Shown here: positions 1 through 7,946 of the stretch, piece by piece | Layout: each line of letters begins with the position of its first letter | How positions within the stretch are numbered: position 1 is the stretch's first letter | Assembly: GCA_029549705.1 (NCBI GenBank) | Contig: JAKPIR010000153.1 | Span: 1-16,249, forward strand | Origin: Pseudomonadota bacterium | GTDB taxonomy: Bacteria > Pseudomonadota > Gammaproteobacteria > Burkholderiales > Methylophilaceae | DNA length: 16,249 nucleotides | Reading direction: 5' to 3' | Program-made: the position numbers and the translations under genes | The notes under the pieces: generated by a model | Databases searched by the model: none | Seen by the model: only the letters and a program-made list of their open reading frames with translations | What the model was told of the DNA's origin: nothing

Positions 1-1
1 A

Positions 2-1183
2 GTGGTGTTAATGGTGCCGGGGTTGGCCTTGTTCTACGGCGGGTTGGTGCGAAGCAAAAACATGCTGTCCGTATTAATGCAAGTATTTGTAGTGTTCTCA
101 CTCGTTTCTGTATTATGGGCAGTTTATGGGTATAGCTTAGCTTTTGGTAGCGGTGCTGGCCCCATCATCGGTGACTTTGGCAAACTTTTCTTGGCAGGCG
201 TTACGTCAGATTCACTATCGGATACCTTCACGGCTGGCGTTAAGATTCCTGAGTATGTCTTCATTGCCTTTCAATGCATTTTTGCGGGCTTAACGGCTAC
301 GTTGATTGTAGGTTCTTTTGCTGAGCGTATAAAATTTAGTGCGGTATTACTGTTCTCTGCTATTTGGTTCACATTGAGCTACATTCCTATTGCCCATATG
401 GTTTGGGGTGCAGGTGGCTATTTGCTGGGCCAAGGTGCATTAGACTTTGCCGGTGGTACTGTTGTGCATATCAATGCTGCGGTAGCTGGTTTAGTAGGTG
501 CTTACATGGTGGGCAAACGCATTGGTTACGGTAAAGAAGCATTAACACCACACAATTTAACATTAACTATGCTGGGTGCTGCATTACTATGGGTGGGTTG
601 GTTTGGTTTCAACGCAGGCTCTAACTTAGAAGCCACAGGTGGCGCTGGTCTAGCTTTAGTCAACACACTCTTTGCAACTGCTGCTGCGGTATTGGCATGG
701 TCGATTGGTGAAGCTTTTACCAAAGGTAAAGCCTCTATGCTGGGTGCGGCTTCTGGTGCAGTAGCAGGTTTGGTTGCCATTACACCTGCTTGCGGCTCAG
801 TTGGGCCAATGGGTGGCATTGCGATTGGCTTTGCCGGCGGCTTCTTATGCTTGTGGGGTGTGACTGGCCTGAAAAAATTACTGGGCGCTGATGACTCACT
901 CGATGTATTTGGTGTGCATGGCGTAGGCGGAATTGTGGGTGCACTATTAACAGGTGTATTTACTGCGCCAAGTTTGGGTGGAACTGGTAAACCTGACTTC
1001 TCCATTGCCTCACAAGTCATGGTGCAGGGCGAAGGCGTTATGATCACCATCATTTGGTCAGCCATTGCAGCATTCATTGCTTACAAAATTGCCGATTTGA
1101 TTGTTGGGCTACGTGTATCTGAAGAGGCGGAACGTGAAGGTTTGGATACCACTTCTCACGGTGAGCGCGCTTACAACATTTAA
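2..1183 (+). CDS. amtB: Ammonium transporter AmtB, 5' end cut by window edge
   Basis: Inner-membrane Amt/Rh family channel that conducts ammonium/ammonia. The visible 393 residues align by eye with E. coli AmtB from just after its signal peptide region (PGLALFYGGLVR at 6-17) to the C-terminus. Expected functional residues are present: the phenylalanine of the external gate (IAFQ, F90), Asp148 in ALDFAGG, and the pore histidine pair His156 (VVHINAA) and His306 (DVFGVHGVGG). The cytosolic tail GLRVSEEAEREGLD followed by HGERAYNI is the segment that contacts the PII protein GlnK in the family. The open frame begins at GTG at position 2, but the family needs several more residues and a signal peptide, so this is not the real start; the true start, and any glnK, lie upstream of the window. 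A strong terminator follows 30 bases after the stop, so the gene is transcriptionally separate from what follows. Confidence 0.96.
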   Translation: MVLMVPGLALFYGGLVRSKNMLSVLMQVFVVFSLVSVLWAVYGYSLAFGSGAGPIIGDFGKLFLAGVTSDSLSDTFTAGVKIPEYVFIAFQCIFAGLTATLIVGSFAERIKFSAVLLFSAIWFTLSYIPIAHMVWGAGGYLLGQGALDFAGGTVVHINAAVAGLVGAYMVGKRIGYGKEALTPHNLTLTMLGAALLWVGWFGFNAGSNLEATGGAGLALVNTLFATAAAVLAWSIGEAFTKGKASMLGAASGAVAGLVAITPACGSVGPMGGIAIGFAGGFLCLWGVTGLKKLLGADDSLDVFGVHGVGGIVGALLTGVFTAPSLGGTGKPDFSIASQVMVQGEGVMITIIWSAIAAFIAYKIADLIVGLRVSEEAEREGLDTTSHGERAYNI

Positions 1184-1212
1184 GTTAGTTGTCGGCACGT
1201 TAGTGTTACCAT

Positions 1213-1242
1213 AAAAACGGGGGCTTTAGACCCCCGTTTTTT
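1213..1242 (+). terminator. Rho-independent terminator of amtB
   Basis: Perfect 11-bp stem, AAAAACGGGGG at 1213-1223 paired with CCCCCGTTTTT at 1231-1241, with a 7-base loop (1224-1230) and the T run forming the 3' side. The A run on the 5' side makes the hairpin a plausible terminator on the minus strand as well. It lies 30 bases past the amtB stop codon. Confidence 0.93.
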
Positions 1243-1256
1243 GTGCATTTTAGTCG

Positions 1257-1321
1257 CCAACCTTTTTCGATGCTCTGGAAGCCTTTATTTATAAGGCTTC
1301 CAGAGCATCAATTTTTTCTCG
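1257..1321. repeat. Palindromic intergenic repeat, copy 1
   Basis: A perfect 17-bp inverted repeat: 1269-1285 (GATGCTCTGGAAGCCTT) pairs with 1293-1309, around a 7-base loop TATTTAT. It is flanked by CCAACC plus a T run on the left and by CATCAA then TCTCG on the right. The same layout recurs at 15654-15719 with the same loop length and matching flanks, so this is a member of a repeat family and not an isolated hairpin. A run of six T (1312-1317) follows the stem, so this copy could also act as a second terminator behind amtB. The strand assignment is arbitrary. Confidence 0.8.
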
Positions 1322-1496
1322 CATCATTTTTCTACGTATTCATTGATATTTCAGCGTTAATATTTAGCACAATATAACTTAAGTATTCTTGAAAATGTAC
1401 TTCGTTTAATAGTGCTGCATCCGATTCAAGCGCGACTACAAAAAACATAGCGCACTTCAATAATTGTGTAATATTCAAATTTACGTCAAAAAACAC

Positions 1497-1531
1497 TTGA
1501 CAGATAAAACTAAATATCTAATTATATAGTT
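1497..1531 (+). promoter_or_regulatory. Possible promoter and operator of the ArsR-type gene
   Basis: TTGACA at 1497-1502 is a perfect -35 hexamer. The -10 is weak: TAATTA at 1519-1524 has the best spacing (16 bases) but only half of the consensus bases, while TATAGT at 1525-1530 matches better but lies too far away. At 1512-1531 a 20-base imperfect dyad pairs in 8 of 10 positions; inverted AT-rich sites overlapping the promoter are typical operators of ArsR/SmtB repressors, so autoregulation is plausible. AT-rich sequence gives such dyads by chance fairly often, hence the modest confidence. Confidence 0.4.
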
Positions 1532-1837
1532 ATGAAAACAATTCAAACGATTCCTGATGCGTGGCAAAACATCGCGCAACTGTTTATTGCGCTAGGCGAC
1601 GCGCACCGGCAACGCATTTTGCTCACCTTTGAAAAAGGCGAGCGCATGAATATATTGCAGATTGCCGCCGCCTCTACTTTAAGCCGAACTGCCGTCACGC
1701 ATCATTTAAGAATACTGCGCGATAGCGGCGCGCTGCAAAGTGAAAAAGTTGGTAAAGAAGTGTATTTTTGGGTAGATAAAGCATTTATGACAAATGCCAT
1801 TGGCAATGTGTTGCATTACATTGAAACAGAAATTTAG
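1532..1837 (+). CDS. ArsR-family winged-helix transcriptional regulator without cysteines
   Basis: A 101-residue protein of the usual ArsR/SmtB length and architecture. The N-terminal helices include LFIALGDAHRQRIL (17-30), the usual ArsR dimer and first-helix signature. The helix-turn-helix spans about 40-66 (ILQIAAASTLSRTAVTHHLRIL) and the beta wing about 68-82 (LQSEKVGKEVYFWVD). There is no cysteine at all, so the classic ELCVCDL-type thiol metal site is absent and the ligand is unknown; a non-metal effector or redox-independent repression is possible. No Shine-Dalgarno sequence precedes ATG 1532, and a possible promoter ends at the start codon, so the message may be leaderless. The aas-like gene begins 41 bases downstream with its own strong ribosome binding site and no terminator between, so this is the likely local regulator of the gene block. 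Confidence 0.88.
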   Translation: MKTIQTIPDAWQNIAQLFIALGDAHRQRILLTFEKGERMNILQIAAASTLSRTAVTHHLRILRDSGALQSEKVGKEVYFWVDKAFMTNAIGNVLHYIETEI

Positions 1838-1863
1838 TTTTTAATCGTTCAATAAAAAAAGTT

Positions 1864-1872
1864 GGGGGAGGA
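1864..1872 (+). promoter_or_regulatory. Strong ribosome binding site of the aas-like gene
   Basis: GGGGGAGGA ends 6 bases before ATG 1879. It is the strongest Shine-Dalgarno in the window and fixes the start of the Aas-like protein. It contrasts with the regulator just upstream, which has none. Confidence 0.8.
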
Positions 1873-1878
1873 CTTGAA

Positions 1879-4011
1879 ATGCTGGCCAAGTTATTAAAGG
1901 TTGTCTGTAGGATTCTGTTTCGCGTTGAGGTACGCGGCTTAGAAAACGTACCTAAAGAAGATGGGTTGCTGATTGTTGCCAATCACGAATCATTTTTAGA
2001 TGGCCTATTGCTGGGTTTATTTTTGCCCAAAAGAGCCACCTTTGTTGTACACACTTCGGTACTTAAAAAATGGTCGTTCAGGCAAGCCTTACGCTTAACA
2101 CCCCATCTTGCGGTAGACCCTACCAGCCCGCTGGCCATGAAAAAAGTCATTAAATTGATTGAAGCGGGCGAAAATGTAGTGATTTTTCCTGAAGGTCGTA
2201 TTACCTTAACTGGCAACCTCATGAAGGTTTACGACGGCCCAGGCTTTGTGGCCGGCAAAACTGGTGCAGACATCCTGCCTGTACGCATTGATGGCGCCGC
2301 AGAGTCTTATTTTGGGCGCTTAACCCGCCATCACCCGCGTAGATTACTGCCTAAAGTCACGCTTACCATCATGCCAACTACCAGCATCGTCATGCCTAAA
2401 GCTACCCATCATGGCTTTCCAACAGGTAAACAACGTCGCCGAATTGCGGGCGAAGGCATGCGGAGTGTCATGCAAAAAATGCTATTTCAAGCACAAAAAA
2501 GCCGTACTTTATTTGAGGCATTTTTGGATGCCTTAGATAAGTTTGGCGCCAACTACAAACTTGTTGAAGACATGAATGAGGTAGAAGAAACCTATCAGGA
2601 TTTATTGAAAAAAAGTCTGGCTTTGGGCCGAATTGTGGCCAAAGTGAGCCGCGCCGGCGAAACCGTAGGCGTGATGATGCCAAATATTACCAACACTGTT
2701 GCCCTAATACTAGGCATGAGCGCCTTTAACCGCGTACCCGCCATGATTAACTACACCGCAGGCACTGCTGGCATGCAAAATGCCTGTATTGCCGCTAAAG
2801 TCAACACGGTCATTACTTCACGCAAATTTATTGAAACTGCAAAATTAGAAAGCGTGGTCGATGGCCTTAAAGACCTGAATATTTTGTATTTAGAAGATTT
2901 ACGCGCGCAGTTTGGTGTGGTCGACCGGGCATGGCTAATTGGCTATGCACTTCACTACCCACGTGCAGCCATGGAAGTGAATAAGCCTGACGAGCCTGCG
3001 GTCGTGTTATTTACTTCTGGCTCAGAAGGTAAACCAAAAGGCGTGGTGCACTCACATAAAAGCATTTTATCCAATATATCGCAGATTTTGGCTGTGCTTG
3101 ACTTTAACCCCACAGATAAATTCATGATGGTACTGCCCATTTTTCACGCGTTTGGGTTTACCGGCTCACTACTGCCAATTTTAAACGGCATCAAAATTCA
3201 TATTTTTCCATCCCCGCTACAATATAAAGTCATCCCCGAGGTCATTTACGACCGCGGTTGCACAGTGTTTTTTGCCACCAGCACGTTTTTAGGCAACTAT
3301 GCAAAATATGCGCATCCTTATGATTTTTACAAACTGAGAATCGTGGTAGCAGGCGCTGAAAAACTCAATGAAGAAGTGCGTAAAACCTACCAAGAAAAAT
3401 TCGGTATTCGTATTTTGGAAGGTTATGGCGCAACAGAATGTGCGCCGGTGCTTTCTGCAAATACACAAATGGCAAATTTAAACGGCAGTGTTGGACAATT
3501 AGTACCTGGACTTGATCATAAATTGGAAACGGTTCCGGGTATCGAGACGGGTGGTTTGCTTCACGTGCGCGGTGAAAACGTGATGATGGGCTATTATCTC
3601 TTTGATAACCCTGGGGTTTTAAACCCGCCCGCTGATGGCTGGTACAGCACCGGAGACATCGTAGAAATTGACGCACAAGGCTTTATCCATATTAAGGGCC
3701 GGGTAAAACGCTTTGCCAAAGTGGCAGGTGAAATGGTGTCTTTAGAAGTTGTAGAGCAAATCGCCAATACGGCAGCACCAGAACACCAACACGCGGCCAG
3801 CACACAAACAGATGCTCAGCGTGGTGAGAATATTGTACTCTTTACAACAGACCCCGCGCTAAAACGTGAAGACCTGCAAATTGTCGCTAAAAATCTGGGT
3901 AGCCCAGAAATTGCCATCGCCCGTAAAATCATACGGGTAGAAGAATTACCAGTGCTTGGCACCGGTAAAACAGACTATGTTTCATTAAAACAAATGGCTG
4001 AAGCCGCGTGA
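1879..4011 (+). CDS. aas: Aas-like bifunctional lysophospholipid acyltransferase / acyl-ACP synthetase
   Basis: The 710 residues and domain order match E. coli Aas (719 residues). The N-terminal PlsC-type acyltransferase (about 1-200) carries the catalytic HX4D as NHESFLD (His36, Asp41) and the substrate motif FPEGR (103-107). The C-terminal adenylate-forming domain (about 210-710) shows the P-loop FTSGSEGKPKG (378-388), YGATE (516-520), the ATP-binding aspartate in YSTGD (Asp593), the hinge region KGRVKR, and the catalytic lysine in GTGKTDY (Lys697). In the family the second domain activates fatty acid with ATP onto ACP, and the first transfers it to a 2-acyl-lysophospholipid at the inner membrane. 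Its usual partner, an LplT-type transporter, is encoded about 10 kb downstream in the same block. The stop codon overlaps the start of the next gene (GTGA), suggesting translational coupling. The substrate is inferred from similarity only. Confidence 0.92.
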   Translation: MLAKLLKVVCRILFRVEVRGLENVPKEDGLLIVANHESFLDGLLLGLFLPKRATFVVHTSVLKKWSFRQALRLTPHLAVDPTSPLAMKKVIKLIEAGENVVIFPEGRITLTGNLMKVYDGPGFVAGKTGADILPVRIDGAAESYFGRLTRHHPRRLLPKVTLTIMPTTSIVMPKATHHGFPTGKQRRRIAGEGMRSVMQKMLFQAQKSRTLFEAFLDALDKFGANYKLVEDMNEVEETYQDLLKKSLALGRIVAKVSRAGETVGVMMPNITNTVALILGMSAFNRVPAMINYTAGTAGMQNACIAAKVNTVITSRKFIETAKLESVVDGLKDLNILYLEDLRAQFGVVDRAWLIGYALHYPRAAMEVNKPDEPAVVLFTSGSEGKPKGVVHSHKSILSNISQILAVLDFNPTDKFMMVLPIFHAFGFTGSLLPILNGIKIHIFPSPLQYKVIPEVIYDRGCTVFFATSTFLGNYAKYAHPYDFYKLRIVVAGAEKLNEEVRKTYQEKFGIRILEGYGATECAPVLSANTQMANLNGSVGQLVPGLDHKLETVPGIETGGLLHVRGENVMMGYYLFDNPGVLNPPADGWYSTGDIVEIDAQGFIHIKGRVKRFAKVAGEMVSLEVVEQIANTAAPEHQHAASTQTDAQRGENIVLFTTDPALKREDLQIVAKNLGSPEIAIARKIIRVEELPVLGTGKTDYVSLKQMAEAA

Positions 4012-5015
4012 AAAAAGCCATTATCATTGTTATAAGTTTACTGTTTGCCCCAGCAGCATTAGCAGTTTGGTTAAAGCAGCCTTTTAACCATGAAATTGGC
4101 GAAATGAAATTGGCTGGTTTATCTAAAGCTGATCCAGCAAGGCTAAAAACCAATGTAGAAAAGCTTTCAACTGAATACGCAACGCGACATTTTGGTGATG
4201 TTAAAACACTAAATTTAGCGGCCAATTTTATTCAGGCGGAGTTTCAAAAAACCACTAAACGCGTGACTTTGCAAAGCTACCAAGTAGATAGCGAGCAATT
4301 TCATAATGTGATTGCGCGCTTTGGCCCAGCCATTGATTACACGGCTACTTATGAAAATGGGCCACCAAAGCCCGTTATCATTGGCGCGCATTATGATGTA
4401 GAAGCAGAAACCATGGGCGCGGATGATAATGCCAGCGGCGTAGCAGGTTTGCTTGAGTTAGCACGCATTTTTGCCGAAAAACCACCCAGCGTGCCAGTAG
4501 AGCTTGTGGCTTATACTTTGGAAGAACCGCCCAACTTTAGAACCGATAGTATGGGCAGCCGTCACCATGCGGCAAGCTTGGCGCAAGCAGGCATCACACC
4601 TGAGTTGGTGGTTGTGTTAGAAATGATTGGCTATTATAACGATGCGGAAAATAGCCAAGAATACCCTGTGAGTTTGCTTAAATGGTTTTACCCTAAGCGC
4701 GGTGATTTTATTGGCGTGGTAGGTCGTTTTTCAGCCGCACCCACCAATAAAATGGTAAAAATCGCGATGCAATCTGCACACCCAGATTTTCCTGTGGAAT
4801 CCATCAGCGCGCCAGCCAGTATGACAGGTATTGATTTTTCTGATCACGCATCGTATTGGCTATACGACATGCCTGCCGTGATGATTACCGACACTTCTTT
4901 TTATCGCAATCCAAATTATCACAAACCGACCGACAACGCCGATACGCTTGATTTTGAACGCATGGCAAAAGTGGTTGAGAGCGTGCATGCGTTGGTGATT
5001 CACTTAGGCGGTTAA
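4008..5015 (+). CDS. Secreted M28-family zinc metallopeptidase
   Basis: 335 residues. An N-terminal signal peptide or anchor (MKKAIIIVISLLFAPAALA, 1-19) sends it to the periplasm. The clan MH co-catalytic zinc residues appear in order: GAHYD (His128), GADDNASG (Asp139/140), the Glu pair in LEEP (Glu172/173; the first would be the general base), LEMIGYY (Glu205) and YHKPTD (His305). This set indicates an active exopeptidase or related hydrolase; the substrate cannot be read from the sequence, and M28 also includes glutaminyl cyclases and amidohydrolase-like members. The start is GTG 4008, overlapping the stop of the aas-like gene in a GTGA; this start is preferred because it alone gives the signal peptide. 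The next gene begins 21 bases later. Confidence 0.88.
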   Translation: MKKAIIIVISLLFAPAALAVWLKQPFNHEIGEMKLAGLSKADPARLKTNVEKLSTEYATRHFGDVKTLNLAANFIQAEFQKTTKRVTLQSYQVDSEQFHNVIARFGPAIDYTATYENGPPKPVIIGAHYDVEAETMGADDNASGVAGLLELARIFAEKPPSVPVELVAYTLEEPPNFRTDSMGSRHHAASLAQAGITPELVVVLEMIGYYNDAENSQEYPVSLLKWFYPKRGDFIGVVGRFSAAPTNKMVKIAMQSAHPDFPVESISAPASMTGIDFSDHASYWLYDMPAVMITDTSFYRNPNYHKPTDNADTLDFERMAKVVESVHALVIHLGG

Positions 5016-5036
5016 TTAAAAAATTTCAACATTAAT

Positions 5037-6671
5037 ATGACAAATACAATAAAAAAATTAGTAACTAAGCATACGGCTAAACCAGTAGTTAAGCGCTTAG
5101 TGATTGGCTTAAGTTTGCTTGGGCTAGCAGCACTCTCGCCTATAGTAGCGCATAGTGCCATGGAAGCAGACTTAGCACATCAACCCGAGGCAACATCGGA
5201 AAGTTTGGACCAGCCAGCCTCGGCACAACTAATATCAGTGCATGAGCAAGATGCACAGGCCGTATTGTCATACATCACAAGCTCGCAACAACTTAGTGCG
5301 CAGCTGCCAAGTTTTTTGGAAGAGTCAAATCAGGCCATCAACACACACAAAGGCGCGTTGCCATCGGCCTACGCTTTGCGTTTAGCCAAGGCGCTATCTG
5401 AAGCGCATGATGTACGTGACAGTTTATTTAAGCAAGCACTCACTCACCGCTCAGCTTTGTATCGAGTAGATAATAGCATTAGTGACAATGAACGCGTGAC
5501 AGAAATTATCATTGCTATGTCAGCTGCCGTGACCTTGTATGAAAATAGCAAAATCATGCATCAAGCTTTTGATAAAAACCCTTTATTACGCAATAAATTG
5601 AATGAAGGCTACCCTGAGTTTGGTATTCCAGCTGGGTTTTATGATTCTTCCACCATGCGTTCAAATAACCCAGAATACCGCAAAGCATTTACTGACGCAG
5701 TGCGCTATTTTGCAGATAACCGTGTAGCAATAGAGGCTGAAATTAACCGAAGTTCCGCCTCTATACAATCGCTATATCAGCACATTGCGAAAAGCCCGCT
5801 GTTAAAGGGTTTAAAGGGTGGGAATGTCTTCAAAAAAATCGCTGTGCTTCCATTTAAAGCGGCTACTGGCGCGGTTGATCTTTCAGGCCGTGGCTTAAAC
5901 CATGCAAAATTTACCAGTTCAAAAGTGGTGGGCAATACCGTGGGTGCGGTGCGCTGGCGCGCTGGCAAACTCAAAGACGATATGGTCATGTTAAAAAATA
6001 TGATGGCCTCACTTCAACCAGGGGATATTTTGCTTGAAAAAACACCTTTTACGCTCACCGATAAAACAATCCCAGGCCATTTTGGCCACGCTGCGGTGTA
6101 CGTGGGCACTAAAGAACAACTCAAGGCATTGGGCATTTTAGAAAACACCCTTGTGCAAAAAAACCTATCTAAAATTGAAGAAGGCCGCGGCGTTGTTGAG
6201 GCTTTAAGAAGCGGCGTACAACTCAACAAGCTACAAGATTTTATGAATGTAGATGATGTGGCGATTTTACGCCCTAAAAATTTAAACATTAAAGACCAGC
6301 AGCAAGCGGTAACGCTGGCACTTGGCAATATTGGCAAAAAGTATGACTTCAATTTTGATGTTAATACAACAGACACTATTGTGTGTTCAGAGCTGGTGTA
6401 TATTGTTTACCCGCAAGTAGATTTTATTACCAAGAATGTACTTGGTAGTTTTGCGATTACGCCAGATGACATAGCCCAAGCGGCGGGCAGCTCGCAAACC
6501 GATCCCCTAGAAGTCGTGTTTTTTGCCCATGACGGCAAGCTGGTGTGTGAGCAACAACTACCCACCAAGCAAGAAGGCTTAGTGCTTTACGAAAATCTAG
6601 TAAAACCTGTAGCTAAAACCAATAGTAGTAGCGCAGCGCAGCGAGCCGCCTTTTCTGGCTTTATACAATAA
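5037..6671 (+). CDS. Secreted YaeF/YiiX-type (C92-like) permuted papain-fold protein with long N-terminal region
   Basis: 544 residues. A basic stretch then a hydrophobic segment (21-40, LVIGLSLLGLAALSPIVAHS) acts as signal peptide or anchor. The C-terminal part (about 325-505) has the order of motifs of the permuted NlpC/P60-like YaeF/YiiX family: LQPGDILLE (GD at 329-330), GHFGHAAVYVG (His351), VVEAL, and TIVCSELVY (Cys450, Glu452). His before Cys is the permuted order, and both are present, so catalysis is plausible; family members are thought to act as amidases, and related LRAT-type enzymes transfer acyl groups. Residues about 45-325 form a mostly helical region that I do not recognise, unusual for this roughly 200-residue family. 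There is no Shine-Dalgarno upstream of ATG 5037 (AT-rich spacer), so translation may depend on coupling to the M28 gene. Confidence 0.8.
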   Translation: MTNTIKKLVTKHTAKPVVKRLVIGLSLLGLAALSPIVAHSAMEADLAHQPEATSESLDQPASAQLISVHEQDAQAVLSYITSSQQLSAQLPSFLEESNQAINTHKGALPSAYALRLAKALSEAHDVRDSLFKQALTHRSALYRVDNSISDNERVTEIIIAMSAAVTLYENSKIMHQAFDKNPLLRNKLNEGYPEFGIPAGFYDSSTMRSNNPEYRKAFTDAVRYFADNRVAIEAEINRSSASIQSLYQHIAKSPLLKGLKGGNVFKKIAVLPFKAATGAVDLSGRGLNHAKFTSSKVVGNTVGAVRWRAGKLKDDMVMLKNMMASLQPGDILLEKTPFTLTDKTIPGHFGHAAVYVGTKEQLKALGILENTLVQKNLSKIEEGRGVVEALRSGVQLNKLQDFMNVDDVAILRPKNLNIKDQQQAVTLALGNIGKKYDFNFDVNTTDTIVCSELVYIVYPQVDFITKNVLGSFAITPDDIAQAAGSSQTDPLEVVFFAHDGKLVCEQQLPTKQEGLVLYENLVKPVAKTNSSSAAQRAAFSGFIQ

Positions 6672-6695
6672 AGCTATTTAAAACAAGGTGTAAGC

Positions 6696-7913
6696 ATGCC
6701 AAAACAAACAAAATATTCAGGTGCTTCTGCACTAACCAACGCATTCACTGGCATTAAGGCATGGTTAGAATCAGGCCACAGCAATCCTAACTTAGCTGGT
6801 TTGCCTGAAACATTAAAAAATCATCCGTTGATGCATCAAGTGTGGCAAGGTATAGACCCGACAAAAGTGTGGGATTGCCACGCGCACATTATTGGCTCGG
6901 GCGATAGCGGCACGAGTGGTGCTTGGGCTACGCCTAGAATGGACACTTGGCGACACCCGATATTGAAAATTCAAAAATGGTTTCATTTAAATGGCGCGGC
7001 ACTTGAAGCCAATAGCGAAGATACCAGCTTTGTAAAACGCCTAGCGCATTTATCTAGTGAAATGCCAGCGGGTTACAAAACCATGCTCTTTGCCTTTGAA
7101 TGGGCGCACGATGAAGCAGGCAAACCAGTAAAAGCCGATTCTATTTTTCATATCCCTAATGATTATGCGGCTAAAATTGTCGCGCAACACCCGCAGCATT
7201 TTGAATGGGTCGCATCTATTCACCCTTACCGCGCCGATGCGATTGATGCCTTGGAGCAAGCCCACGCACAAGGCGCAGTGGCGATGAAATGGCTGGCTTC
7301 GTCGATGAATATAGATCCAGCATCACCCAAATGCACCAAGTTTTACCAAAAATTGCAGCAACTCAACATGCCGATTATCACGCACGTGGGGCGTGAAAGT
7401 GCTGTGCCAGGCGGAGATTTAAATTTTAACAATCCACTCAAAGCCCGCCACATGTTAGATGCTGGCGTGCGTATTGTCATGGCGCATTGCGCCAGTGATG
7501 GCTTTGATAAAGATTACGATAACGGCAATCAAGTAGTCACCAGCTTTGAGTTATTCGCCCGCATGATGGACATGCCAGAATACGAAGGCTTGCTATTTGG
7601 CGATATTTCAGCCACCACCTTATTTAATCACTCATGGGTGCTTAAGCATATTTTGCAACGCGACGATTGGCACCACCGCCTACATAACGGCACTGATTAT
7701 CCATTGCCAGGCGTTTTCCCGCTGATTACCAGCAGGCAATTTCAGCGTGAAGGCATGTTAGCGGCGGAACATGTGCCATTTTTACAAGAAGTGCGCAAAT
7801 ACAACCCGATTATGTTTGATTTTGCCATGAAACGATTGCTTCGTTTTGAGGGCAAGCAGCTTCCCACCAGCGTGTTTGAAACACGTGGTTTTTTCAGTAA
7901 CCAAAGGCTTTAA
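6696..7913 (+). CDS. Amidohydrolase-related (Amidohydro_2 type) metal-dependent hydrolase
   Basis: 405 residues with no signal peptide, so probably cytosolic. The TIM-barrel amidohydrolase motifs occur in order: DCHAH (His62, His64) at the end of the first strand, IITHVGRES (His230), IVMAHCASDG (His264) and HNGTDYPLPG (Asp334), with a lysine in VAMKWL (Lys198) at about the place where some members carry a metal-bridging lysine. These residues predict a mono- or binuclear metal hydrolase or decarboxylase; the substrate is unknown. AAGGTG at 6685-6690 is a reasonable ribosome binding site for ATG 6696. It is the only non-regulatory enzyme of the block, apart from Aas, without an export signal, which suggests it processes a product taken back into the cell. 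Confidence 0.85.
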   Translation: MPKQTKYSGASALTNAFTGIKAWLESGHSNPNLAGLPETLKNHPLMHQVWQGIDPTKVWDCHAHIIGSGDSGTSGAWATPRMDTWRHPILKIQKWFHLNGAALEANSEDTSFVKRLAHLSSEMPAGYKTMLFAFEWAHDEAGKPVKADSIFHIPNDYAAKIVAQHPQHFEWVASIHPYRADAIDALEQAHAQGAVAMKWLASSMNIDPASPKCTKFYQKLQQLNMPIITHVGRESAVPGGDLNFNNPLKARHMLDAGVRIVMAHCASDGFDKDYDNGNQVVTSFELFARMMDMPEYEGLLFGDISATTLFNHSWVLKHILQRDDWHHRLHNGTDYPLPGVFPLITSRQFQREGMLAAEHVPFLQEVRKYNPIMFDFAMKRLLRFEGKQLPTSVFETRGFFSNQRL

Positions 7914-7946
7914 AGTAAGTTTTTTAGTCAATTTGGGAGCTCTAAA

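Larger units (their letters stand above)
1184..1531. other. Intergenic spacer between amtB and the ArsR-type gene
   Basis: 348 bases without a convincing gene on either strand. It holds the amtB terminator (1213-1242), one copy of the palindromic repeat (1257-1321), then about 200 AT-rich bases, and at its right end a TTGACA hexamer (1497-1502) and an imperfect dyad (1512-1531) touching the next start codon. I see no tRNA, riboswitch-like fold or small ORF with a ribosome binding site in the remaining stretch. Confidence 0.7.

Noticed and set aside
526..1077. A 183-codon minus-strand open frame inside amtB
   Set aside because: A shadow of the strongly conserved AmtB coding sequence; Pro/Ala/Thr-rich composition with no recognisable domain.
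1257..1321. Palindromic repeat as nothing more than an amtB terminator
   Set aside because: A complete terminator already exists at 1213-1242, and the second copy of the repeat lacks a T run after its stem, so termination alone does not explain the shared flanks and preserved pairing.
1381..1402. Short dyad AAGTA...TACTT in the spacer before the ArsR-type gene
   Set aside because: Only 5 paired bases per arm in AT-rich DNA, with no promoter hexamer at usable spacing; too likely by chance.
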